Assembly: GCF_047663525.1 (NCBI RefSeq)
Contig: NC_092601.1
Span: 19,181,501-19,245,500 of the forward strand
Reading direction: 5' to 3'
DNA from: Anas platyrhynchos
Taxonomy: Eukaryota > Chordata > Aves > Anseriformes > Anatidae
DNA length: 64,000 nt
Positions 55,398 through 64,000 of the stretch are shown one piece after another. Both the position numbers and the translations under genes were made by a program. Position 1 is the stretch's first letter, and each line of letters begins with the position of its first letter. Below the pieces are notes generated by a model. The model worked only from the letters and a program-made list of their open reading frames with translations, ran no database searches and was not told where the DNA came from.

Positions 55398-58142
55398 ACA
55401 TGGGCCCTTTTTTTCTTGTGCAGCCTGGAGCTCAAGGCAGATAGGTGATTTGCTTTTGCTTCGCAGTCTTAATTAGCCTCTATTTCCCGCCCCTTGTCAG
55501 CAATATGCAGCAAGCTAATTACTCCTTGCTGCTGTCAGGTGTCCTCCCTGCCTGGCTGCTACTGAGAGCAGCCCCTTCCTCCTGCCCTTTGCCTTCATGG
55601 CTTTCGCCCCGGTGATATCCCTGTTCTCGATGCCAGAGCAGCCACGTGTCCAGCTCCCTGTGCCAGCCCCCTGTGGTCCCAGGGATTCGTGCAAGGTCTG
55701 GAGGCACCCAACAAGTGCAGTGAGGGGTGCTGAGGGTGCCCAGCACAGACTGCGTGAGCTCTAGGAGCAAACCATGGCATTAACCCCACACATCTGCACC
55801 CCTCCCCCAGGTGCCCAGGGTTTGGGCTCAGAGGGGCTGGGTGCCATGGGATGCAGATCAGGGCACAGACCCCCCTGCTGCAGCCTGGGCAGCCCGCTTT
55901 CTGTACAGCTCAGTGGTGCTGGGGGGGGGACAGCCTGTGCCCTGTCCCTCCGTGCTCAGCCCAGCCCAGAAACACCAAACACCAACTCCCGGCCCTGCGG
56001 GCAGAGCGGAGCTGCAGTGGCACCGAGCCCGTCCCAGAGACAATTTCATTAAACATTAAAAACAACAGCTGCTCACAGTATTAGGGAACGCTTAAAGACA
56101 GCAGAAGCACTTTGCAATTAAAATGTGTTTATCTTAGAAAAGAAATCCCGGAAACTTGTAATTAAAATGTTTATACAAAGGGCAAGATTTCAGCGCCTGC
56201 ATCTTTACAAACTTCCCTTCTGGAAGCAGCAGGAGCTCAGGTTAGGCTGTCCCTGGCAGGCACCGGCCTCAGCTCTCTGCCAGGGCTGGTGACGGCACAA
56301 CGGGACACCGTGTCCTGGGGCATCAGAGCAGCTCGCAGGAGGCTGGAGCATCCAGAGCAGCCCCAGTACTGCAGCCGTGGAAGCCCTCACCCATCTGTCG
56401 TGTCCCAGAAGTTGCAGTTTGGCATCAGCCGAGGCAGCTCCTCCCAAGGTCCAGGCGCTGCCAGGCACAGCCTGCATGGCCGGGACACCTCCTGGCTCTA
56501 CAGATGCTGCACAGGCAGAAACAGACCATCCCCGGCGTGATCTGGGATGTGCCCGGGCTCAGACCTTCATTTCCACCACCGAGGGCTGGAGGTTTCTCCA
56601 ACAGCTCCTGCAGAGCTGGCAGGCTGCTGGAGCTGGCTCTGAGGGCAGCCAGCATGCCTCAGCAGCACAGCCCTGGGCAGGGGGCTCGGTGCCGGGGACA
56701 CCGACCTGCCTCACGCATCGGGGGCTCTCCGGGCAGGTTCTCACGTGAGCAGCAGTAAATACGGGGTGGGAGATCTCCAGGGCTCCTCTGATGAGGTACA
56801 GCACGGCCTCGGGTCCCCAGGGGAGGCAGGGCTGGGCTGAAGGCCAGCAACGTGGACTCGGCCAGTTCAAAGAGCTCCGAGTGCTGCTTTGATTTGTACA
56901 GGCTCTGCTCCTCTGCACATCCACTGCAGTGCTTCTCTTCTCCCCTGTGCAGGCAATCCGTCTGGCTGCTCTTACAGGATTTTTCTCTTTTGTTGCTTTT
57001 TTTTTTTTTCTTTCCAATTCTCCTTTTGCTGCCATTGGGGTTTTGCTGCTGGTTCTCCCTCCCTGCCAGGCACACAGGACTGCAGGGCTGGGGGGAGACC
57101 GAAAGGACCCGGGGCTGCAGAGCCCACCCCTGGGTGAGTTTTGGGGTGCTGGGGTTGCTGTGTGGGGCTGGCACTGACCAGGAGGCAGCACCCAGCGGCC
57201 TCCCCCTGCCCATGCAGCCACCCCTGCCCCCCTCTGTGCCTCGTCCCCCACCGGGGGTCTGCGCCCCCACGTGCTGCGGTGCCACCCTGGGAGCAGAAGC
57301 GGCAGCAGAGCCCCCAGCCTTGCCAGGCTTGGAAAAGGAAAATCCCATCGGGCTGATTTCCTTCCCTCTGCCCCAGCAGCAGCCTTGGTGGTGTGTTTTG
57401 GTGTGTTCCCAAGCTTTTTGTGCCTCCAGTTATGGCAGGTAGGAACCTCCGTTACGGAGCAGAAAATGTTACCTGGAGAGCTGCAACTTTGTGGGCCCTT
57501 ACAGCCCATGCTTTGAGGCTTGCCCCAAGGCAGGAAGGTCTGCAGTGAGCAGCCCCTGTTAAGACCTGGATTTTAAAGCCTTTTCATGTTTATTCCACAG
57601 CGATAACAGAAAATAGAAATAAAAATTAAAGCCAGAACAATGGAAGCGAGCTGGTTCTGGGCTGCTGCAGAAGCCATAAATCACTTTCAGAATGCGTCCC
57701 AGAGGCTCTCACCCCGGGGTTCAAGTGCCTTTTAACCTCTCAGATCATTGAAACCCAGCAGGAACTCTTTGTCTTGCTGTTGTGAGGTTTGTAAGCACCT
57801 GACAGTCCCAAACAAGCTGCAAACCCTAAACGCAGGCTGCCTGGGGACACACCATCACCTTTGGAGATGGTTAAACATCCTAACAGAAGGGATGAAATGC
57901 GTTTTATAAAGCTTGATCTTTTCAGGCAGCATGGAAATCACAGGTCCCAGTTCTCTTACAGACAGCAAACAGCCTTTGAACAGAGTCGGAGCTGCAGCCT
58001 GGGCACAGAAAGAGGCGGCCCAGCCACTGCTCTCAGCCGCTGAAGATGGGGAAAGATGTGGCTCATGGCAAACCTTCAGGTGTGGGGCCAGGCCCCACGG
58101 AGGGCTGCAGGCACCCAGAGGCTGTGGCGGGCTCAGGGCAGG

Positions 58143-58192
58143 CAGGAGGGACCCCAAGGACAGGAGGCACCCCAAGGACAGGAGGCACCCCA
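58143..58192. repeat. 18-bp minisatellite, about 2.8 copies
   Basis: Unit CAGGAGGCACCCCAAGGA: copy 1 at 58,143-58,160 with one substitution, copy 2 perfect at 58,161-58,178, and a partial third to 58,192. Confidence 0.92.
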
Positions 58193-58559
58193 TCCTCTGC
58201 CCCCATCACCTCCTCTTTCCCCAGAGCACGCCGGGGGCCTGGCAGCTGCACAGGGGCTGCCCCCAGCACAGGGTGAGCTGAGCCCCTCAGCCCAGGCTGG
58301 CTGCGAGGTGCCACGACGGTGCCAGCAGCACACACGGGCACCGAGCTGGCCGTGTCGGGCAGGGAGCACCCGGAGCAGGCGGGGGTCTGGCTTTGCCTGC
58401 GGTGGCAGGGGCAGAAATTTTGCAAATCCCATCACGTCATTACCTTCCTCTCTCACAGAGCATGGGATTGATTTCCCGCACTGGGTGTATTTAGGCTGTT
58501 TGTTCTGTGAGAAGGCAAATTTGGGAAGACTTACTGTTGCGCCGGGCCTGATGAGAAAA

Positions 58560-58860
58560 CCTTGTCAGAGGCGGCAGCGCTTCCCTCGGCTCGCGCCCTG
58601 CCGGCCGGTAATTGGGCATTCAGCGCAGTGCCGGCTGCGGATCTGCCCTGCACACAGCCTGCACACAGCCTGCACAGCCTGCACAGCCTTCACACAGCCT
58701 TTACACAGCCTGCACAGCTCGGCTCGCTCTGGCTCGAGTCGCCGCTTACTCCGAGGCTGCGCCTGGAGCGCGTGGCAGCGCCTTCCCGGAGCGCGCAGGG
58801 GGACGCGCTGGGGGATTTGGCTGGGAAGCTCGCCTTCCAAGCAATTCAAAGCTGCCGCAC
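58560..58860. promoter_or_regulatory. Small CpG-rich region; possible promoter
   Basis: CpG-dense sequence on both sides of a short tandem array, 11.7 kb past the CACNG3 stop and away from any recognised gene. It could be the promoter of an unannotated transcript or simply GC-rich intergenic DNA. No ORF in it resembles a known protein. Confidence 0.3.
58647..58717. repeat. CCTGCACACAG/CCTGCACAG tandem array, seven units
   Basis: Seven head-to-tail units of 11, 11, 9, 9, 11, 11 and 9 bp fill exactly 71 bp. The 9-bp units lack one CA dinucleotide. It sits inside a small CpG-rich region. Confidence 0.93.
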
Positions 58861-61800
58861 TGGAAGCCTGTATTGATTCTGGGCGCAGCTTCTGCAGCCA
58901 GAACCATTTGACTTTGCACGTTGTGGCAAACCTGGCAGACAAGGAGAGGCTGCACACAGCTGGCTGGGCACTCAGAGGAGTGGTGAGCAGAGCCTGACAG
59001 GCCCCTAAGTCCTTCCCCAGTGCCGCAGCTGGCTCGGGCCATCCCTTTTGGGTGTTCTTATATTACAGTAGCCCCCATGGGCCACCCCAGGGGTGCTCTC
59101 CTTCTGCAGGAGGGCTCCAGCAGTGAGCAGCCAAGGAGGAAGGCTCCGAGCACCCCTGCCTGCTGCCAGGCAGCCACAGTGAGGGGTTGGGGAGCATGGG
59201 GCAGCCCAGGACACCCACAAGCAGTGTGGAGACACCCTCACATCCTGCACTGCTCCTGGGGGAGCTGCACTCCCCTCTGCAGGACATCTTGGTGCTGGGG
59301 TGCCCTCGAAGCTCACCACCTCTGTGCCTCCCGGAGCCGGCGGTGTGGCCGAGAGGGGCTCAGGGGTCGGGAAGCTCGTCCGCAGCGCAGGGCCCTGAGC
59401 TGCTGGGGCAGCACCGAGGAGCCTGGAGCAGCCCTGGCTGGGGGCAGCCTCAGCGAGCCCTGTTGTTAACGGCCAGCAATGAACAGCTGTGCTCTGAGGC
59501 AGGGTTCCTCTCGGTGCTGTTTTTCAGGCTGCTCGTTTCCCGTGGTTATTCCAGCCCCCCCGTCAGAGCTCTCACAGGGCATTGGCAAACATCGTCCGGC
59601 ACATTGCTGCCTGTGGTTCCCTGAACTCTCCTACAAAGAACAGTTTCCCAGGGAACAAGACAAGAAACAGACCAAAGGAAAACGAGAGTCCCGCTTCGTT
59701 CCACCACCAGAATTACAGATCAGCAGTTTATTCTGTTCCTTCCCCCTCGAAGCACCGAGTCACCTGCTAATTGGCATCAGACTCAAAGCAGCGACCATTT
59801 GCTCCTCTTCTTTTTTTTTTTTCCCATCAGTTCTTAAACCACGTTTGGTCCCACAGAGAGGGGAAATAATGTACGAGGAGCCCGTGCTCTTGCCTGGCAG
59901 CTAGGGTATTCCTGCAGAAACAAGCAGCCTGTTTTGCTCAAAGCAGCAGTGGCTCCCTCCTCCAGCATCGCTTTTGCAGCCCAGGCCGAGGCTCAGAGGG
60001 ACGCGTGGGAGAGATCTGGGGCTGTTCCTCACATCCCAGTGCCCTGGGCCATGGGTCAGTAGCACCTGGCTCTGCTCCAGGGCTTCCTGCAGGTCTGCCC
60101 TGAAGCAGAAAGCGTGAGATGGGGCATGGAGATGGGCAGAGGGAGGGCCACGGCCAAGGATGGGCAGAGCCCCGGGGTCTCAGGTCTGCAGCGCACCCCA
60201 TGGGGAGTGCTGTGGCCCCAAGGTGAAGGCTGTGTCCTGCCCTCCCCTGGGCCCAGCACGGAGGCTCCTGGAGCTGTGTGAGGGCAGGAGGCAGTGCGGG
60301 AGCCGCTCACCCCAGCAGTGCAGCACGTTCCAGCTGGCAGGGGAAGCGGGGATGTGTCTGTGAACTTGGCACGTGTCGGCGGAGACATACCCGGGAGAGC
60401 AGAGCCCCGGTGGAGAGCCTTCTCCTGCACTGCTGAAGTGCACTTGAATCCTGGAGAGCCCAGGCACTCAGTCTGGGTGCCATAGCCAGCCTTTCTCTGA
60501 GCCTCTTTGACTTTCTATAACACATTTGCATCTCTCTCGCACATTTTTATTTCCCCACAGCCGCCAGCTCAGCACTCAGCGGTGTCTGGCTCCCTGGCTC
60601 TCCCCTGACATCGCTGTCTCAGTGGCACCGAGGGGACGGAGCACCCTGCTGAAGGCAGCCTCGGCTGTGCAGCAGGGCTGGAGCTGCGGCTGCTGCCCTC
60701 CTCTCCAAAGCCCCAGGAGGGGACCCCACAGGAGAAGTGGCCTCCTGCCCTGCTGTGGGGCTGGGTGGTGGGGACCGAGCTGGTACAGGATCCCCCCAAA
60801 CCATTCACAGGAGAGAAACGGGGTGACCGTGCCTGGATGTGCGTGGAGGTGGCTGGCCCTGCCTACACCTCACCGGTATTCAGCAGGGTGCCCAGCACCA
60901 GGTCCAGACCTGCAGGGGCAGGAGAGCTTTGGAAATAGAAGTCCTGAGTGCTGAGTGAGAGCCAAAATCTCTCCGTGACATCCACATGAGACATACGGGA
61001 CCTGCTGCAGCTGCTGCTCATCGCCTGTGTCCTAACTCCGAGGTCTGATCGTTATTTTAATGAGCTGCAGCATCTTGTAAAACGCAGCACAGAGAAAATT
61101 ATATTAAACAACTGTGAAAAGAAATCATTTATTTCCATAATGTCTGTGTTTTGGATGGAAGGGGAAAAAAAAAGACTCCAGCAGTAAGACTTTTCCTGCC
61201 GAGCCACAAAGTGGCAGGTTGCTCATTAGCTTAGATCATTGCTGCTCAAAATGTAATCATCTTTAAAAATGATTAAAAATGGAAACCTCTCCAATAAAAA
61301 GCATGGATGGCAAAGCAGCAAAGGGCTTTGCACTTCCAGAGCCCTGGGGGTTTCACCGTGATCTCTGCTCTGTCCCACCTGCAGACCCCGGTCACGGTAG
61401 GGGTAGCAGCTTGCAGCCTCAGATCCTGAGACGTGCCGGAGTCCCCAGACCTCGGCCAGATCTCTCCATCTGCTCTGTTCTGAGCTCTCCAGAAACGCAG
61501 CCCCAAGGAGGGGCAGCAGCGTGCCCCTGGCTCTATGTGGCCCCCATCCTCGCCCCCCCCTCCTGCTGCCTCTAGTGCTGTGGCTGCAGCACCCGGAGCC
61601 CCTGCAGGGAGTGAAACCACCCTCGGGACAGCTGAGAAGTGACACTGGGGCAGGCAGGGCGAGCAGGATGGCTCCTTCCTGGTAACACAGCTGACAAGCA
61701 CACACTCCATTTAGATGTGGGAAAAGAAGCAGCATCCATGTCTTGGCAGGTTTTGCACAAAACAAAAACAAATAAACAAACAAAAAAGCCAGGATTTTTG

Positions 61801-62029
61801 GACAAGAACATGGCTGTGTGTCGTGGTTATGGTTAAAGCCAGGTGCTGGACCTTTCCAGTCTGAATTCCCATGTGATCCTGTGCTGCGTCCCACACCTGC
61901 ATTCCTGCATTTTCCTACCAAACTGGGGCTGGACGGAGATAGGAGGTCGGATGGGACCCAGGATGGCCGCGAATCCGCAGGAGCAGAGCAGAGCACGCAG
62001 CCCGGCTCCCTCCCAGGGCTCATTAGTGG
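58861..62029. other. Intergenic sequence, part 3
   Basis: Mostly GC-rich with no gene recognised. An AT-rich island at about 61,050-61,300 contains a 7-bp inverted repeat (TAATCAT/ATGATTA). T-rich (59,812-59,822) and AAAC-type (61,758-61,787) low-complexity tracts are present. Confidence 0.5.
61758..61787. repeat. AAAC/AAAT-type low-complexity tract
   Basis: Imperfect CAAA/AAAC units over about 30 bp. Confidence 0.8.
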
Positions 62030-62480
62030 AGCCCATTAAAGCTTATGTTACACGGCCAATGCATGAACCAAGAAGGGAAATGAGCATGAAATCTGATTGC
62101 AAGGTTCGTCAGAGTTGATGGACCTGGGCAGCCGGAACAGCTGTACCTCGAAGGAAGCTGGGACGTGTTGTCAGGCTCTTCCAAGCATTGTTAAACAATC
62201 ATCTATAGGCAATGATTATTCATGAGCACAATGAAGATTATCATTTAGAATCCTTAACAATTCAGCACAGCTCCTGTTTGATGTGGCGAGGCTCTAGCAG
62301 TGCATTTGCATTAGGGAAAGTATTACTACTTTTGATGGAGGAGAAGGATTACAGGAGAAATCTGCATAAATTTATTGGTAAATGTCATTTAGCATATGTC
62401 CAAATGTAATTTATCACTGTTTTGTAGTGCAGACTGTCTGACTCACACAGGGCTTTATTTTTTTTTCAATAAATAACCCC
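62030..62480 (+). promoter_or_regulatory. AT-rich element with SOX- and POU-type motifs
   Basis: A clear AT-rich island in GC-rich intergenic DNA. It contains the palindrome ATTGTT-A-AACAAT (62,187-62,199), which pairs two SOX-type sites. It also contains repeated AATGATTATT-like sequence, and TGCATTTGCATTAG near 62,300 with a perfect POU octamer ATTTGCAT. This density suggests a neural enhancer; the function is inferred. Confidence 0.4.
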
Positions 62481-64000
62481 TGTGACAGAATTACCTCACT
62501 GGGAGGAAGGGGATGTTAAATCACCAGCGCTGCAGGTGACCAGTGGCTGCCCGGCCGAGGGGACAGAGTGCCCTTGGTGCCAGGGGCTCTCCTCCTGCCC
62601 CAGCCTTGGTGCTGGCAGCCCCCCAAGGCTGCTGCCCCTGGGGACACGGGCACACTGCGGGTTCCCCAGGGCCATCACCCAGGCCTGGCAGTGAGCTGCA
62701 GCCCCGTGTCCTCCCCCAAACTGCTGCCTCCGCCTCGGCCCCGGGGTCCTGGCAGCCCCGGTCCGTCCTCTCGGGAAGGGATTCCTGGCAAATCCAACAG
62801 TTTCCATTCCCATGGGCCCTTTCAAGACTTCTGTTTGGGTTAATTTCGCAGCTGTTTGGGCTCATTCTGTCCTCGATTAACTCTCCAGAGGCATGTTCTT
62901 ATCCACAGAGGCTTTTCCAGCTGCCTTGGCTCTGATGTTCGGTTTCCCCTGATCTGCTTGGTGTTCCCCGTGGGACACGAGGTGGTTTGACACACTGGCT
63001 CTGATGGGGTGAGGGCTTTCTGAGGAGTGGGAGCAGCTCCTGGGGCAAGCTTTTTGGTCCCACAAAGCATGCTTTCTGTAAGTGCACCAAGGGGCACACA
63101 ATGCCTGGAGGCAGGAGGGCCCCTGCACCGTCAGCAGACCCAGCCCGTGGCTGCATACAGTGGGACCTTGCAGCCCCTTCCCTGAGGAAGTCGAGCCCGA
63201 GAACCACAAATTTCCACCAGCTTGGAGCTGCAGCCCGGGAAGGCTAAGGGGTGATGCTGACCCCGTGCTGGGGCAGGTGACATCCCACACTGTCGGATGT
63301 CCTCAGCGATCACTGCATCTGACCTCCCCCACCCCGCTTCCACACCTCTCCCGAGCAGGCAAAGACAGGCTCCACCACAACGGCCTGATACACCTTATCG
63401 TCTTGTTAGCAGTTAATATTAGCACGGTAGAAATCGCTAATACGTGATATACAATAATTAGAATTCAATTTAATTGCCGAGTAGCTCTTAAACCCCGCAG
63501 AAAAACGTGGCTCCCCCTCGCTGGATGAGGGAGCAGTGCATGGGGACGAGGCCGTCCCGGGAGCTGGGTGAGGACAACACAGCCCAGCAGAGCTCAGGGC
63601 AGGGCAGGATCTGGCCTCCCTCCAGCCTCCTGGGGCCGGCAGCGCACCGCAGCTGGGCTGCATTTGGCTCTGGGTTCTCTGATGTGCCTTGCTGCAGGAG
63701 CACATGGCCTCTCCTCCTCTGGGTCTTGCATGAGGTGGGAAGGAAATGCCTCTCCCAGAAACAGCAGAGAGCTTCACGTGTGGCTGCAGGTACCCCCCAG
63801 GTGAAAAAGGAAACAGAGGAAACAGAGGGCTTTGCAGGGGCTGCCCCACCTGCACCGGTGCTGGGTGCAAGCCAGGGGCTGTTCCATGGACATGCAGGGG
63901 GCTGAGGGCACGCGGCTGGCAGAGCAGTGGGGTTTTGCTGTCCCTGGGGTGGGAGCGTGGCCTGGGAAGGGGTGGCTCTGCAGAAGGCCTTGGGGTCATG
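62481..64000. other. Intergenic sequence to the end of the window
   Basis: GC-rich, with one AT-rich island at about 63,390-63,490 containing GTTAATATTAGC and AATTAGAATTC-like sequence. The open frame at 63,406-63,999 on the minus strand has no recognisable domain. The next gene expected from the human order (RBBP6) is not seen. Confidence 0.5.

Larger units (their letters stand above)
51961..58559. other. Intergenic sequence downstream of CACNG3, part 2
   Basis: No gene recognised. AT-rich islands at about 52,130-52,260, 53,200-53,520, 54,040-54,140, 55,040-55,400, 56,040-56,210 and 57,560-57,680 are candidate noncoding elements. GTTGCTATTT occurs in two of them (53,300 and 55,105). A TTA/T-rich tract lies at 55,369-55,397. 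The largest open frame (56,559-57,509, minus strand, 316 codons) has no recognisable domain. Confidence 0.5.

Noticed and set aside
56559..57509. 316-codon minus-strand open frame
   Set aside because: Low-complexity composition, no known family, and no conserved motif or convincing gene structure.
58143..58717. Tandem repeats considered as a CRISPR-like array
   Set aside because: Units are 9-18 bp, directly abutting, and have no unique spacers; the DNA is vertebrate.

Overview
The window looks like vertebrate nuclear DNA, most likely a bird or close sauropsid. Evidence: genes are split into exons with GT/AG borders, GC-rich sequence alternates with islands of AT-rich sequence, recognisable interspersed repeats are scarce, and introns are compact. 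Two neighbouring genes on the + strand can be identified from their encoded proteins. The 3' end of PRKCB (protein kinase C beta) lies at about 1-13,930, and all four coding exons of CACNG3 (TARP gamma-3, an AMPA-receptor auxiliary subunit) lie between 19,242 and 46,907. The PRKCB-CACNG3 order matches human 16p12; human 16p corresponds to chicken chromosome 14 (general knowledge). I cannot name the species.

Layout. 1-4,819 is the PRKCB intron that follows the last common kinase exon, which lies outside the window. 4,820-4,978 encodes the beta-II C-terminus. 4,979 to about 6,210 is beta-II 3'UTR or retained downstream sequence. An intron follows to 9,770, with one unexplained, very strong acceptor-like site at 9,151. 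9,771-9,923 encodes the beta-I C-terminus. A long probable 3'UTR runs to about 13,930. An intergenic gap of about 4.5 kb then leads into a CpG island (about 18,441-19,900) holding the CACNG3 promoter, 5'UTR and exon 1. Intron 1 of CACNG3 is about 24.5 kb (19,453-43,904) and contains AT-rich islands that may be regulatory, simple repeats, and an internal CpG-rich patch with an RFX-type X-box near 40,820. Exons 2, 3 and 4 follow close together. The last 16 kb is intergenic sequence in which I recognise no gene.

Biology. The spliced CACNG3 coding sequence (211 + 84 + 141 + 512 nt) gives a 315-residue protein with every phase matching and an intact C-terminal PDZ ligand. The two PRKCB exons are alternative endings of one kinase, and both keep their turn-motif and hydrophobic-motif phosphorylation sites. 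Both genes act in neuronal signalling, and their products are linked only in that broad sense.

There is no sign of a bacterial-type system, CRISPR array, virus or intact mobile element. The points most worth checking are the orphan acceptor that would give PKC-beta a third, very short tail, a hairpin just upstream of the regulated beta-II exon, a start-overlapping upstream ORF in CACNG3, a G-rich hexamer array just after CACNG3 exon 1, the intronic CpG patch with an X-box, and a pair of similar elements 9.3 kb apart in intron 1. Evolutionary conservation is inferred from composition only; I could not compare genomes.
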